A stretch of 64,000 bases of DNA, taken from assembly GCF_001995175.1 (NCBI RefSeq), contig NZ_MUKN01000005.1, forward strand, positions 33,293-97,292, in the 5' to 3' direction. The DNA is from Rathayibacter rhapontici (GTDB lineage Bacteria; Actinomycetota; Actinomycetes; Actinomycetales; Microbacteriaceae). Below, one piece after another: positions 1 through 8,527 of the stretch. The notes under the pieces are model-generated. The model was not told the DNA's origin. It made no database searches and worked only from the letters and a program-made list of their open reading frames with translations. How positions within the stretch are numbered: position 1 is the stretch's first letter; the number at the start of each line of letters is the position of its first letter. The translations under genes and the position numbers were made by a program.

Positions 1-426
1 ACGCTCGGCCGTCCGAATTCGTGGTTCCTCAGCGGCGTGGACCGCTACTCCGAGGACCCGTTCGTGCGCCGGCTCTACGGGGAGCTCGTCGCGCACACGG
101 CAGCGGCGGAGGCGCTCGCCGACCGGGTCGCGGTGCTGCACGACGCCGAGATCGCGAAGGGCGACGCCGTGACCGCGCAGTCGCGTGCGGCACTGGCGAT
201 CGAGATCGCGAAGGTGAAGGTCGTGACGAACGATCTGGCGCTGGACGCCGCGTCGCGCGTCTACGAGGCGACGGGCTCGAGCTCGGCGAAGAGCTCCGTG
301 GGTTTGGACCTGTACTGGCGGAACGTCCGCACGCACTCGCTGCACGATCCGGTCGACTACAAGAAGCTCGAGGTGGGCGCGGCCTTCCTCACCGGCGAGG
401 TCCAGCCGCTGTCGCTCTACACCTGA
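1..426 (+). CDS. Acyl-CoA dehydrogenase-fold monooxygenase (SfnB/DszC-like), C-terminal part
   Basis: The frame is open from the first base of the window, so the N-terminus is missing; 141 residues remain before the TGA. The remnant is the all-helical C-terminal bundle of the acyl-CoA dehydrogenase superfamily. The segment RNVRTHSLHDPVDYKKLEVG near the end is typical of flavin-dependent monooxygenase-like members such as SfnB and DszC, which oxidise organosulfur compounds, rather than beta-oxidation dehydrogenases. The substrate cannot be told from this fragment and the upstream partners lie outside the window. The internal GTG at 37 is not the start. Family assignment is fairly sure; exact function is not. 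Confidence 0.7.
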   Translation, partial: TLGRPNSWFLSGVDRYSEDPFVRRLYGELVAHTAAAEALADRVAVLHDAEIAKGDAVTAQSRAALAIEIAKVKVVTNDLALDAASRVYEATGSSSAKSSVGLDLYWRNVRTHSLHDPVDYKKLEVGAAFLTGEVQPLSLYT

Positions 427-489
427 GCGCCTGCACGGCAGGGGGTCCGGGCGGACGTCCGCACGACACGGCTCCGGCCGGGAGCGGGC

Positions 490-1035
490 TCAGCGGCTGC
501 GGGGCCCGGTGGTCCGCTCCGACGACGACGCGTCGGTGCCGCTCGTCCCGGACGACGCCGGACCGCTCCGGAGGCCCGCCTCGAGCGCGTCGAGCGCCGG
601 CAGCTGACCGGCGACGATCTCGGTCCGCGCCCGGGCCGCGCTCATCCAGTCGGCCGCCTCGATCTCGGGGTACTCGCGGACGACGCCGGAGCCGCGCGGC
701 CACTCGAGCTCGAACGTGTTGCTCGCCGCGAAGCGCACGTCGTCCCCTCCCGCTCCGGCGAAGACCGTGACGATCTTGCCGGAGGACTGCCGGAACGCGC
801 CGAGGAGCCGGTAGTCGAGGTCCGGCGCGGGAACGCCGATCTCCTCCTCGAACTCGCGTCTCGCGGCGTCCAGCGGCGCCTCCTGCGCGGTGTGCAGCCC
901 CTTGGGGATCGACCAGGCGCGCGGACGCCTCGTCCACAGCGGTCCGCCCATCCGCCCGAGGAACACCTCGAGCCCGGCGGGGCCGGTGCGGTGCAGGAGG
1001 AGACCCGCGCTCGTGGGGGCGGTCATCGTGGGCAC
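490..1035 (-). CDS. NUDIX hydrolase
   Basis: A 181-residue cytosolic NUDIX-fold protein. A complete NUDIX box lies at about residues 46-68: G46, E52, then REFEEEIGV, matching G-x5-E-x7-REU-x-EE-x-GU, so Mg-dependent pyrophosphohydrolase activity is expected. The N-terminal stretch (GLLLHRTG, EVFLGRMGGP) and the GLHTAQEAPLDAARREFEEE region resemble small ADP-ribose or (di)nucleoside polyphosphate pyrophosphatases, but the substrate cannot be read from sequence. The tail after residue 150 is Ser/Gly-rich and probably disordered. The start is GTG at 1035, with an in-frame ATG nine bases inside at 1026; neither has a strong Shine-Dalgarno. It is transcribed towards the end of the upstream monooxygenase gene. 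Confidence 0.8.
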   Translation of the reverse strand: MPTMTAPTSAGLLLHRTGPAGLEVFLGRMGGPLWTRRPRAWSIPKGLHTAQEAPLDAARREFEEEIGVPAPDLDYRLLGAFRQSSGKIVTVFAGAGGDDVRFAASNTFELEWPRGSGVVREYPEIEAADWMSAARARTEIVAGQLPALDALEAGLRSGPASSGTSGTDASSSERTTGPRSR

Positions 1036-1109
1036 CCGGTCATCCCTCCATCCTGCCCCTCGCGCGTGGAAGGATCGACAGGATCGACCGCGACGGCACG
1101 GAGTGGACC

Positions 1110-2473
1110 ATGGACAGCACCGAGATCCTGCGGGCCCTGCAGGACGCCGTCGGCGAGGCGCTCGTCGTCGCCGGAGGGGAGTTCGAGGCGGTGCACACCG
1201 ACAAGTCCGGCTTCACCACGGGGGAGCGCGCGCTCGCGCTGGTGCTCGCCCGCTCCGTCGAGGCGTCCAGGCCGTGCTGCGCCTCGCGACCGCGCACCGC
1301 GTGCCGGTCGTCCCGCGGGGAGCCGGCACCGGGCTGGCCGCCGGCGCCGTCGCCACGAGCGGCGCGATCGTGCTCTCGACCGCGCGGATGGACCGGATCC
1401 TCGAGATCTCGCTCGAGGACGAGCTGGCGGTCGTGGAGCCCGGAGTGATCAACCAGGCGCTGTCGGACGCCGTCGCCGCCGACGGGCTGATCTTCTCTCC
1501 CGACCCCGCGAGCAAGGCGATCTCGAGCATCGGCGGCAACATCGCCACCAACGCCGGCGGCCTGCTCTGCGCGAAGTACGGGGTGACGCGGGAGGCCGTG
1601 CTGGGCCTGGCGGTGGTGCTGCCCGACGGCCGTCTGGTGCGCACCGGGCGGCGCAGCGTCAAGGGCGTCACCGGCTACGACCTCACCGCGCTGCTGACCG
1701 GGTCGGAGGGGACGCTGGGCGTGATCGTCGAGGCGACCGTCAAGCTGCGGCCCGTGCCGCAGGGTCCGGTCGTCACGATCGGGGCGTACTTCCCGAGCGT
1801 GGTCCTCGCCGCCGCGGCCGCCGCTGCGGTGACCGCGGCGCGGCTGCGTCCGGCGGTGATGGAGCTGATGGACGAGGCCGCGCTCGCCGCGATCGGCCGC
1901 TACACGGGCACGGCGCTGGATCGCGGTGCCGCTTACCTCCTCGTGCAGACCGACGGCGGGGGAGCCCGGGAGGAGGCTCAGCGGATCCTCCGGATCGTCG
2001 TGGGCGCGGGCGGCGACGCGGAGTCCACGGAGGACCGGGCCGCCGGGGAGGCGCTGCTCGCGGTGCGCCGGGCGTTCCACCCCGCGCTGGAGGCCGAGGG
2101 CGAGGTGCTGATCGAGGACGTCTGCGTCCCCCGCTCCGCGCTGCCGGCGATGTTCGCGGCGATCCGGGGCATCGAGGAGCGCACCGGACTGTCGATCCCC
2201 ACGGTCGCCCACGCCGGCGACGGGAACCTGCATCCGAACTTCGTGCTGCCCCCGGGTGCGCACGAGGTGGGAGTGGAGGTCTGGGAGGCGGCCGCCGAGC
2301 TCTTCCGCACGGCGGTGGCGCTCGGGGGCACTCTGACCGGCGAGCACGGCGTGGGGCTGCTCAAGCGGCGGTGGCTCGAGGAGGAGCTGGGGGAGGACTC
2401 GACAGCGCTGCAGCGGGGCATCAAGGCGGTGTTCGACCCGCTGGGCATCATGAACCCGGGGAAGGTCTTCTGA
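1110..2473 (+). CDS. FAD-linked oxidase, GlcD / D-lactate dehydrogenase family (frameshifted)
   Basis: The corrected product is about 454 residues: an N-terminal PCMH-type FAD-binding domain (PVVPRGAGTGLAAGA, then SSIGGNIATNAGG) and a C-terminal FAD-linked oxidase domain with HAGDGNLHPNF, GGTLTGEHGVGLLKR and the terminal DPLGIMNPGKVF. This family oxidises 2-hydroxy acids such as glycolate or D-lactate. The reading frame breaks near 1262: residues 1-51 are in one frame, the rest in another, and the length is one base short of a multiple of three. Restoring a C in GAGGCGTCC gives a smooth join (SVEAVQAVLRLA). ATG 1110 has a GGAG six bases upstream. The gene stands alone, convergent with the DUF457 gene. 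Confidence 0.85.
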
Positions 2474-2477
2474 CGCG

Positions 2478-3239
2478 TCAGGCGGGCAGGAGCTCCGAGA
2501 CGAGCAGCGCGGCGGTCAGCACCGTCGTCGCGGCCGACATGAGCCAGTAGAGGATCGTCTCGCGCCAGGAGCCTGCCGAGCCGAGGACCGGCAGCGCGGC
2601 GTACCCGCCCGAGGTCCAGAGCCGTCGCAGCACCGGGACGCGGCGGAGCGCCCGGGGCGACCGGATCCGCAGCGGCCAGAGCCAGTTGATCCCCTCGGTG
2701 GTCAGGGCGTCCCCGGCGATGTGCACGAAGTAGCCGAGGGTGGCCGCGACGCGCAGCCACGCCCAGCTGCCGTCGGCGAGGCCGATCAGGAGCGCGGTGA
2801 CCACCGTCGCCGCGGCCCAGGCGAGCGGCCAGGAGCGGGCGGCCCTGGTGGCCTTCGCCGCGAAGGCGATCGCGGGGAGCGTCAGCAGCGCCGCGAGGGA
2901 CACGGTGCCCAGCGGAGGGAGCGGGAAGCGCACCGCCGTCAGGACGGGCACGAGGTACCAGACCACCGCGATGGCGATCAGCGAGTGCATGCCGTGGCGG
3001 TGTCCGCCGCTGATGCGACCGGCCGTGGCCGTCAGGATCGAGGCGCCCGGTGCGGAGCGCGAGATCGTCGCACGGGCGTGGTCGGCATCGGGGGCGAGCG
3101 CCCAGCCCGCGGCGACCGCGAGACCGACGAGGCGGATGTCGAGCGGCAGATCGGCGATGCCGAGCGGACCGGCGATCGCCGGCACGGAGGTGGCCACCGA
3201 CCAGGCGAGAGCGCCGGAGACGGCGTGGGAGCGGCCCAT
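2478..3239 (-). CDS. DUF457 (YdjM-like) integral membrane metal-dependent hydrolase
   Basis: A membrane protein of 253 residues. It starts MGRSHAVSGALAW and carries several hydrophobic helices and the histidine/aspartate pattern of the YdjM/LexA-binding DUF457 family: an early H in GRSHAVSG, DADHARAT near residue 60, GGHRHGMHSL near residue 90, and GYFVHIAGDALTTEGINWLWP near residue 180. The family is annotated as membrane-bound metal-dependent hydrolases; the physiological substrate is unknown. The frame stays open upstream to 3479, but that part overlaps the antisense tRNA-Val and its terminator, so I take the ATG at 3239 as the start. The stop lies four bases from the end of the convergent oxidase gene. 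Confidence 0.8.
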   Translation of the reverse strand: MGRSHAVSGALAWSVATSVPAIAGPLGIADLPLDIRLVGLAVAAGWALAPDADHARATISRSAPGASILTATAGRISGGHRHGMHSLIAIAVVWYLVPVLTAVRFPLPPLGTVSLAALLTLPAIAFAAKATRAARSWPLAWAAATVVTALLIGLADGSWAWLRVAATLGYFVHIAGDALTTEGINWLWPLRIRSPRALRRVPVLRRLWTSGGYAALPVLGSAGSWRETILYWLMSAATTVLTAALLVSELLPA

Positions 3240-3296
3240 CACGGCGGGTGGCACCTCGTGGTCGGATCGGAGCGGGACGGCCCGGGCGGGGCACGA

Positions 3297-3335
3297 GAAA
3301 ACCCCCGGTGCCGCGCTGCTGCACGGGCCGGGGGT
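3297..3335 (-). terminator. Intrinsic terminator of tRNA-Val(CAC)
   Basis: On the minus strand an 8-bp GC-rich stem (ACCCCCGG pairing with CCGGGGGT) encloses a 19-base loop and is followed by TTTT. It begins six bases after the tRNA 3' end, as expected for a tRNA terminator. Confidence 0.7.
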
Positions 3336-3340
3336 GGGGG

Positions 3341-3413
3341 TGGGCGATACCGGACTCGAACCGATGACCTCTTCCGTGTGAAGGAAGCGCGCTACCAACT
3401 GCGCCAATCGCCC
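3341..3413 (-). tRNA. tRNA-Val(CAC)
   Basis: A complete cloverleaf on the minus strand: acceptor GGGCGAT pairs with ATCGCCC, discriminator A, D-arm GGCGCAGTTGGTAGCGC, anticodon loop TTCACAC giving anticodon CAC (valine, GTG codons), and T-arm GGTTCGAGTCC. CCA is not encoded. It is nearly identical to the tRNA-Val(GAC) about 0.6 kb away on the other strand, so the two are probably duplicates that differ mainly in the anticodon. Confidence 0.95.
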
Positions 3414-3717
3414 AGGAGGACGTCTTGTGGACGGCCTGAGAGACGATGTTAGCGGATCCCGGACCGCGCAAAGCACCACGGCGGCGCGCCACGCCCGGGT
3501 GAACGGGGCGTGTCGGGGCGGTTTCCGGCGGAAAGACGGGGAAGTCGGCGACGTCCCCCGGATCCGCGTCCGCTCGATTTGGTTTCTCGCGCAGCCGTCC
3601 TATAAAGTCTTCTAGGTCGAGCCGGGCAGCGAAAGCGCCGGGGAGGCGAAGACGGGAAGCGTCCGGCAAGACGTAGCTCCGAAGTGCTTGTGCAATACAA
3701 CTGAATACGACCTACAT
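3414..3717. other. Intergenic region between divergent tRNA genes
   Basis: These 304 bases separate tRNA-Val(CAC) on the minus strand from tRNA-Gly on the plus strand. Short open frames exist but none has coding character or a ribosome binding site. It contains one good plus-strand promoter (3579-3606) and should hold a minus-strand promoter for tRNA-Val, which I could not place. The G+C content drops locally around 3580-3620 and 3680-3715. Confidence 0.6.
3579..3606 (+). promoter_or_regulatory. Probable promoter of the Gly-Cys-Val tRNA cluster
   Basis: TTGGTT (3579-3584), a 16-base spacer, then TATAAA (3601-3606). It is the best sigma-70-type match near the tRNA genes and lies in an AT-richer pocket. 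The start site would be near 3613, leaving roughly a 105-base leader to be processed before tRNA-Gly. Assignment rests on sequence match and position only. Confidence 0.5.
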
Positions 3718-3789
3718 GCGGATGTGGCGCAGCGGTAGCGCATCACCTTGCCAAGGTGAGGGTCGCGAGTTCGAATCTCGTCATCCGCT
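3718..3789 (+). tRNA. tRNA-Gly(GCC)
   Basis: Acceptor GCGGATG pairs with CATCCGC, discriminator T. D-arm GGCGCAGCGGTAGCGC, anticodon loop TTGCCAA giving GCC (glycine), T-arm GAGTTCGAATCTC. First gene of a three-tRNA cluster. A small hairpin (ATCGGCC-TCCG-GGCCGAT) follows at about 3795-3812. Confidence 0.95.
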
Positions 3790-3889
3790 CGAATATCGGC
3801 CTCCGGGCCGATGTTTCTGAGAGGGCCTCCGGGCCTTCTCCACCCCGGTCGGCTCGCCTCGCGGGCCGCCGACACCGAACCCAATACAC

Positions 3890-3960
3890 GGTGGATTGGC
3901 CGAGAGGCGAGGCAGCGGCCTGCAAAGCCGTATACACGGGTTCGAATCCCGTATCCACCT
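3890..3960 (+). tRNA. tRNA-Cys(GCA)
   Basis: Acceptor GGTGGAT pairs with ATCCACC, discriminator T. Anticodon loop CTGCAAA gives GCA (cysteine), T-arm GGGTTCGAATCCC. Middle gene of the cluster, 100 bases after tRNA-Gly. Confidence 0.95.
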
Positions 3961-3999
3961 CGATCGTTCCGACGAACGAGGCGCTCCTCGCGGAGCAAC

Positions 4000-4071
4000 G
4001 GGCGATTGGCGCAGCGGTAGCGCGCTTCCCTGACACGGAAGAGGTCACTGGTTCGATCCCAGTATCGCCCA
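4000..4071 (+). tRNA. tRNA-Val(GAC)
   Basis: Acceptor GGGCGAT pairs with ATCGCCC, discriminator A. Anticodon loop CTGACAC gives GAC (valine, GTC/GTT codons), T-arm TGGTTCGATCCCA. Last gene of the cluster and close in sequence to the minus-strand tRNA-Val(CAC) at 3341-3413. Confidence 0.95.
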
Positions 4072-4077
4072 CCACCT

Positions 4078-4110
4078 GGAACCCCGGCCCTCGGCCGGGG
4101 TTCCCTCGTT
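4078..4110 (+). terminator. Terminator of the tRNA cluster
   Basis: A perfect 12-bp stem (GGAACCCCGGCC with GGCCGGGGTTCC) with a three-base loop, then CTCGTT. It follows tRNA-Val(GAC) by six bases. The T tract is short, as is common in high-GC actinobacteria. Confidence 0.75.
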
Positions 4111-4167
4111 AACGGCCCGCACCGCCGGCGGCTCGCCCGGAGGTTCTGCGCGGTCGGCCGTGCGGGC

Positions 4168-4183
4168 TACCCTCGGTGGCGTG
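4168..4183 (+). promoter_or_regulatory. Minus-10 element of a likely leaderless transcript
   Basis: TACCCT (4168-4173) followed seven bases later by GTG at 4181. A TAnnnT box at this distance would place the transcription start on the GTG itself, i.e. a leaderless mRNA. No Shine-Dalgarno precedes 4181. The same geometry recurs before the APH gene (8572) and rarA (32242). Confidence 0.4.
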
Positions 4184-4783
4184 CCCGCTCCGATCCGACT
4201 CGACCAGAGCACGGTGCTCCGCCTCGTCGCCCGAGAGGACGGACCGGCGCTCTCGGAGGCCTACCGCCGGAACCGCCGCCACCTCGCTCCGTGGGAGCCG
4301 CTGCGCTCGGCCCGGTTCTTCGAGGCGGGCGGGCAGACCGACGCCATCGCCGACGCGCTCTTCGCCCACCGCTCCGGCAGCGTGCTTCCCCTCGTCCTCG
4401 TGCAGGGCGAGGAGATCGTCGGGCGGATCACCCTGTCGAACATCCTCCGGGGCGCTTTCGAGAGCGCCGAGATGGGCTACTGGCTCGACGCCCGCCTCGA
4501 GGGCCGCGGGGTGATGACCCGCGCGGTCGGCGCGGCGATGGGGATCGCCGGGGGCGAGCTGGGCCTGCACCGCGTCCAGGCGGGGACGCTCCTGCACAAC
4601 AGGGGCTCGCAGACGGTGCTGGAGCGCAACGGGTTCGAGCGCATCGGCGTCGCACGCCGCTACCTCCGGATCGCGGGCGAGTGGCAGGACCACGTGCTGT
4701 TCCAGCGGCTGCTCGAGCACGGGCCCGACACCCCGCTGACTCCGCCGGAGGGGCCGCAGCCGCCTCCGAGTCGTCTCGTCTAG
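4181..4783 (+). CDS. GNAT-family N-acetyltransferase (RimJ-like)
   Basis: About 200 residues with the ribosomal-protein-alanine acetyltransferase pattern: VGRITLSNILRGAFESAEMG (strands 3-4), YWLDARLEGRGVMTRAV (acetyl-CoA pyrophosphate loop, R/Q-x-x-G-x-G/A type) and HRVQAGTLLHNRGSQTVLER followed by NGFERIG, the family's signature C-terminal half. It transfers acetyl from acetyl-CoA to an amine, possibly a protein N-terminus; the target is unknown. The frame opens at GTG 4160, but I prefer GTG 4181 because TACCCT sits exactly seven bases upstream and no ribosome binding site serves either. The Pro-rich C-terminal tail is probably disordered. The stop overlaps a possible minus-10 box (TAGGGT) for folP2. 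Confidence 0.8.
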   Translation: MPAPIRLDQSTVLRLVAREDGPALSEAYRRNRRHLAPWEPLRSARFFEAGGQTDAIADALFAHRSGSVLPLVLVQGEEIVGRITLSNILRGAFESAEMGYWLDARLEGRGVMTRAVGAAMGIAGGELGLHRVQAGTLLHNRGSQTVLERNGFERIGVARRYLRIAGEWQDHVLFQRLLEHGPDTPLTPPEGPQPPPSRLV

Positions 4784-4843
4784 GGTGGGCGGCGGCCGCG
4801 CCGGTGATCCGTCGGCGCTCGGACCGAGAGGGACGGCTGGAGC

Positions 4844-5719
4844 ATGACCCGCACCATCGGCGGACGCGAGTTCGACTTCGAGCGGCAGGTCGCCGTGATG
4901 GCGGTCGTGAACCGCACCCCCGACTCCTTCTACGACAAGGGCTCAACGTTCGCGCTCGATCGAGCGGTCGCCGCCTCGGTGCGGGCGGCCGAGCAGGGCG
5001 CCGACTGGGTCGACATCGGGGGAGTCCCGTTCGGCCGGGGCCCCGCCGTCTCGCTGCAGGAGGAGATCGACCGCGTGGTGCCCGTCGTCGCCGGCATCCA
5101 CGAGCGGAGCGACGTGGTCGTCTCGGTCGACACGACCCGCGCCGAGGTGGCCCGGCTGAGCATCGCCGAGGGCGCCTCCGTCGTCAACGACACCAGCGGG
5201 CTGCACGACCCGGACATGCTCGAGGTCGTCGCCGCCTCCGCGGCGCAGCTCGTGATCACGCACAGCCTCGGCGAGCCGCGGAGCGAGCCCGTGCGGCCCC
5301 AGTACGACGACGTCGTCGCGTCGGTGATCGCGCACCTGCGCGAGCGGCGGGACCGGGCGGTCGCGGGCGGGATCCCCGAGGAGCGGATCATCCTCGACCC
5401 CGGGCACGACCTGAACAAGAACACCCTGCACACGCTGGAGCTCACCCGCCGTCTGGGCGAGATCGCCGCGCTGGGGCTCCCGGTGCTCGCGGCGGTGTCG
5501 AACAAGGACTTCATCGGCGAGACGCTCGACCGCCCGCAGGGCGAGCGGCTCGAGGGGTCCCTCGCCGCGGCGGTGATCTGCATCCTCAACGGTGCGCGCA
5601 TCGTGCGCATGCACGACGTGCGCCAGGCCGTCGACGCCGTCCGGCTGACCGAGGCGGTGCTCGGCTGGCGGGCTCCCGCCCACGTCCGTCACAACATCGA
5701 GGAGGAGACGCTCGCGTGA
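4844..5719 (+). CDS. folP2: Dihydropteroate synthase-like protein, FolP2 type
   Basis: A 291-residue TIM-barrel protein of the pterin-binding family. It begins with the FolP2 signature MAVVNRTPDSFYDKGSTFAL at residues 16-35 and has DWVDIGGVPFGRG, VVSVDTTRAEVA, ASVVNDTSG, ILDPGHDLNKN and AAVSNKDFIGE. In mycobacteria the homologue FolP2 retains the fold but has been reported not to replace true dihydropteroate synthase, so a folate role is uncertain. ATG 4844 is preceded by GGACGG/GGAGC. The gene overlaps the next reading frame by GTGA, implying translational coupling with a RibD-like reductase. Both handle pteridine- or pyrimidine-type substrates. Confidence 0.8.
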   Translation: MTRTIGGREFDFERQVAVMAVVNRTPDSFYDKGSTFALDRAVAASVRAAEQGADWVDIGGVPFGRGPAVSLQEEIDRVVPVVAGIHERSDVVVSVDTTRAEVARLSIAEGASVVNDTSGLHDPDMLEVVAASAAQLVITHSLGEPRSEPVRPQYDDVVASVIAHLRERRDRAVAGGIPEERIILDPGHDLNKNTLHTLELTRRLGEIAALGLPVLAAVSNKDFIGETLDRPQGERLEGSLAAAVICILNGARIVRMHDVRQAVDAVRLTEAVLGWRAPAHVRHNIEEETLA

Positions 5720-6458
5720 GCGCCGCGATCGACCGCCTGCACCCGTCGCCGCTCGCCGCGCTCGACGACGACGCGCTCCTCGCGCTCTACTCGGCCGACG
5801 CCTCCGACCCGTGGCTCCGGGTGAACTTCGTCTCGAGCATCGACGGCGCGGTCACCCGGGAGGGCGTCTCGGGCGCGCTGGGCGGGGACGCGGACGAACG
5901 GGTTTTCGACCTCCTCCGCCGTCTCGCCGACGTGGTGCTGGTCGCGGCCGGCACGGTCCGCACCGAGGGGTACGGGCCGATGGTGCTGGGGGAGGAGTCG
6001 GTCTCGGCGCGCTCCGCCGAGGGGCGCCCCGCGCATCCGGTGTTCGCGATCGTGTCGGGCTCGCTGGAGCTGGACCCCGCCTCGCGGATCTTCACCGAGG
6101 CCCCCGTGCGCCCGGTCGTGATCACCACGGGGGCGTCCCCCTCCCGCCGGCGCGCGGAGCTCGCGAGGTGGCCGACGTGCTGGTCTGCGGTGACGAGGAT
6201 CTGGACGCCGTGCGGATGCGCGACGCCCTCGTCGATCGCGGCCTGGCCAGGATCCACTGCGAGGGCGGACCGGGGCTCTTGGGCACGCTCCTCGCGCACG
6301 ACGTCGTCGACGAGCTCGACCTCACCGTCAGTCCGACGCTGGAGGCCGGCGACGCCGGCCGGATCGCCCGGGGCGAGGCGGAGGCGAGGACGCAGCGCCT
6401 CGCGCACGTCCTCGCCTCCGGTGACACTCTGCTGCTGCGCTACCTGCGCGAGCGCTGA
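5716..6458 (+). CDS. RibD C-terminal-like pyrimidine reductase (frameshifted)
   Basis: The corrected product is about 247 residues, matching the dihydrofolate-reductase-fold RibD_C family. N-terminal motif WLRVNFVSSIDGAVTREG, then RRLADVVLVAAGTVRTEGYG (NADPH-binding loop), and C-terminal IHCEGGPGLLGTLLAHDVVD. These proteins reduce riboflavin-pathway pyrimidines or related compounds; stand-alone actinobacterial copies lack the deaminase domain, as here. The length is one base short of a multiple of three, and the frame changes between about 6149 and 6162 where GGCGCGCGG probably lost a C. GTG 5716 overlaps the folP2 stop as GTGA. It ends at a strong hairpin shared with lldD. Confidence 0.8.
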
Positions 6459-6490
6459 CGATCGGGACGCCGCACCGGACGCCCCGATCG
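6459..6490. terminator. Bidirectional terminator hairpin
   Basis: CGATCGGG and CCCGATCG pair across a 16-base spacer that can itself fold. It lies exactly between the stop codons of two convergent genes (6458 and 6494). No T tract on either side. Confidence 0.6.
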
Positions 6491-6493
6491 AGC

Positions 6494-7765
6494 TCAGTCC
6501 GCCAGGACGAACTGCGGCGAGACCGCGCGCGGCACCAGGCGCTCGAGCTGTGTGACGTGCGAGGGGTTCAGCTCCTCGAGCGAGTTCACGCCCAGCAGGC
6601 GCATGGTGCGCGTGATCTGCTCGGACAGGATCTCGATCATCCGGTTCACGCCCGCCTCGCCGCCGGCCATCAGGCCGTAGAGGTAGGCGCGGCCGACGAG
6701 GGTGAACCGCGCGCCGAGAGCGATCGAGGCGACGATGTCGGCGCCGGACATGATGCCGGTGTCGAGATGGATCTCCATGCCGGACGTGCTGCCCGTGCCG
6801 ACCTCGCGCACCACGTCCGGGAGGAGGTGGAACGGGATGGGGGCGCGGTCGAGCTGGCGGCCGCCGTGGTTCGAGAGGACGACGCCGTCGACGCCGAGCT
6901 CGGCCACCCGACGCGCGTCGTCGACCGTCTGGACGCCCTTGACGACGATCTTCCCGGGCCACTGGTCGCGGATCCAGGCGAGGTCCTCGAAGCCGACGGT
7001 GGGATCGAACATGGTGTCGAGCAGCTCGCCGACGGTGCCCGACCAGCGGTCGAGCGAGGCGAACGACAGCGGCTCGGTCGTGAGGAAGTCGACCCACCAC
7101 CACGGGCGCGGCATCGCGTTGACCACGGTGCCCAGCGTCAGCTGCGGCGGGATCGAGAAGCCGTTGCGCTTGTCGCGCAGGCGCGCGCCCGCGACGGGGA
7201 CGTCGACGGTCACCAGGAGGGTGTCGAAGCCGGACGCCGCCGCCCGGTCCACGAGCGCCATCGAGCGGTCGCGGTCCTTCCACATGTACAGCTGGAACCA
7301 GTTGCGGCCGTCGGGGTTCGCCGCCTTCACGTCCTCGATGGCGGTGGTGCCCATCGTCGAGAGCGAGAAGGGGATGCCCCACTTCGCCGCGTTCCGCGCA
7401 CCGGCGATCTCGCCCTCGGTCTGCATCATGCGGGTGAAGCCCGTCGGCGCGATGCCGAAGGGGAGCGAGACGGGAGCGCCGAGGACGTCCCAGCCGGTGC
7501 TGACCTCCGAGACGTCGCGCAGGATCGCCGGGTTGAACTGGATGTCCTCGAACGCCTGGCGCGCGCGGCCGAGCGAGATCTCCGCCTCGGCGGCGCCCTC
7601 CGTGTAGTCGAAGGCCGCCTTGGGCGTCCGGCGCTTCGCGATGCGCTGGAGGTCGTGGATCGTCAGCGCCTTGTCGAGCCGGGCCTTCTTGAGGTCGAGC
7701 TCGGGCTTCTTGAACTGCATGAGGGGCGCGAGGTCGCGCACCTTCGGGATTCGTCGGTCGACCAT
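6494..7765 (-). CDS. lldD: L-lactate dehydrogenase (quinone), LldD
   Basis: A 423-residue FMN-dependent alpha-hydroxy-acid oxidase. Recognisable parts: [18 protein letters not shown] near residue 52, [20 protein letters not shown] (FMN phosphate/flavin contacts), [42 protein letters not shown] (catalytic-site Lys), the active-site motif [12 protein letters not shown] (His and Arg) and [15 protein letters not shown]. It oxidises L-lactate to pyruvate and feeds electrons to the respiratory quinone pool at the membrane. It sits two bases downstream of a FadR-type GntR regulator with palindromic operators, fitting lactate-responsive control. ATG 7765 is the natural family start ([17 protein letters not shown]). 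Confidence 0.92.
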   Translation of the reverse strand: MVDRRIPKVRDLAPLMQFKKPELDLKKARLDKALTIHDLQRIAKRRTPKAAFDYTEGAAEAEISLGRARQAFEDIQFNPAILRDVSEVSTGWDVLGAPVSLPFGIAPTGFTRMMQTEGEIAGARNAAKWGIPFSLSTMGTTAIEDVKAANPDGRNWFQLYMWKDRDRSMALVDRAAASGFDTLLVTVDVPVAGARLRDKRNGFSIPPQLTLGTVVNAMPRPWWWVDFLTTEPLSFASLDRWSGTVGELLDTMFDPTVGFEDLAWIRDQWPGKIVVKGVQTVDDARRVAELGVDGVVLSNHGGRQLDRAPIPFHLLPDVVREVGTGSTSGMEIHLDTGIMSGADIVASIALGARFTLVGRAYLYGLMAGGEAGVNRMIEILSEQITRTMRLLGVNSLEELNPSHVTQLERLVPRAVSPQFVLAD

Positions 7766-7767
7766 GG

Positions 7768-8490
7768 TCAGTCCTTCTCCGCTCCGGTGGGTGTCAGGTG
7801 GGTCTCGGCGTAGTAGCCGGAGATGTGGGCCTCGACGAGCGCGCGGGCGCGGTCGGGGTCGGCGGCGGCGATGGCGGCGACCAGGCCGCGGTGCTCCGAG
7901 CGGAGCCGATCGCGGGTCCGCGGCCAGTCGGGCAGGGTGCGCGCCGCGGTGATCACGTAGCTCTCGACCGCGTCGCGCAGGCCCGCGGTCATCGCGGCGA
8001 TGACCGCGTTGCCGGAGGCCTCGGCGAGCGAGAGGTGGAACTGCGCGTCGAGGGCGAGGAACGCGTCGTGGTCGAGCACCTCGGCGTCCATCGCGTCGAG
8101 CAGCTCACGGCTCTCGCCCAGAACCGCACCGGGGGTGCGGGCGAGGTCGTCGACGACGGCGGTCTCGAGGACGAGCCGGGTGCGGACGACGTCCTCCACG
8201 GCGAAACCGCTCGCGGCGACCTGGAGGCGCATCAGGGCGCTCATCCCTCCGGTCGGCCGCGCCACGATCACGGCGCCCGCGGCGGGCCCGGAGCCGGAGC
8301 GGGTGCGGACCAGTCCCATCACCTCGAGGACGCGGACGGCCTCGCGGACCGAGGACCGGCCGACTCCGAGCTCGAGCGCGAGGGCGCGCTCGCCCGGGAG
8401 GCGGTCGCCGGGGGCGACCGCCCCTGTGAGCAGGAGGCCCTCGACGTGGGCGAGGACGGCCTCCCACGCGCGTTCGACGGTGTCGCTCAT
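7768..8490 (-). CDS. FadR/LldR-type GntR transcriptional regulator
   Basis: A 240-residue repressor. The N-terminal winged helix-turn-helix (residues about 10-75) contains [20 protein letters not shown] and [14 protein letters not shown], the classic GntR pattern. The C-terminal FCD ligand domain holds the conserved D-x-x-FH ([17 protein letters not shown]) and later His ([12 protein letters not shown]) metal/ligand residues. With lldD directly downstream in the same operon it is probably the L-lactate-responsive repressor. ATG 8490 has a GAGGAGGAG run about 10 bases upstream. Two identical-arm palindromes lie just upstream, suggesting autorepression. Confidence 0.88.
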   Translation of the reverse strand: MSDTVERAWEAVLAHVEGLLLTGAVAPGDRLPGERALALELGVGRSSVREAVRVLEVMGLVRTRSGSGPAAGAVIVARPTGGMSALMRLQVAASGFAVEDVVRTRLVLETAVVDDLARTPGAVLGESRELLDAMDAEVLDHDAFLALDAQFHLSLAEASGNAVIAAMTAGLRDAVESYVITAARTLPDWPRTRDRLRSEHRGLVAAIAAADPDRARALVEAHISGYYAETHLTPTGAEKD

Positions 8491-8504
8491 CCCGCTCCTC
8501 CTCG

Positions 8505-8519
8505 TGTGGTCTGACCACA
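8505..8519. promoter_or_regulatory. GntR/LldR operator 1
   Basis: TGTGGTCTGACCACA, a perfect palindrome around a central T, extended to 17 bp by flanking G and C. It fits the TGGTC-N-GACCA core used by FadR-subfamily GntR repressors. It lies 15 bases upstream of the regulator's ATG. Confidence 0.7.
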
Positions 8520-8527
8520 CCGTAGCA

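Noticed and set aside
4291..6555. A 754-codon plus-strand open frame spanning three genes
   Set aside because: Only its last third (from 5716) is real, as the RibD-like protein. The earlier part is the off-frame reading of the GNAT and folP2 genes.
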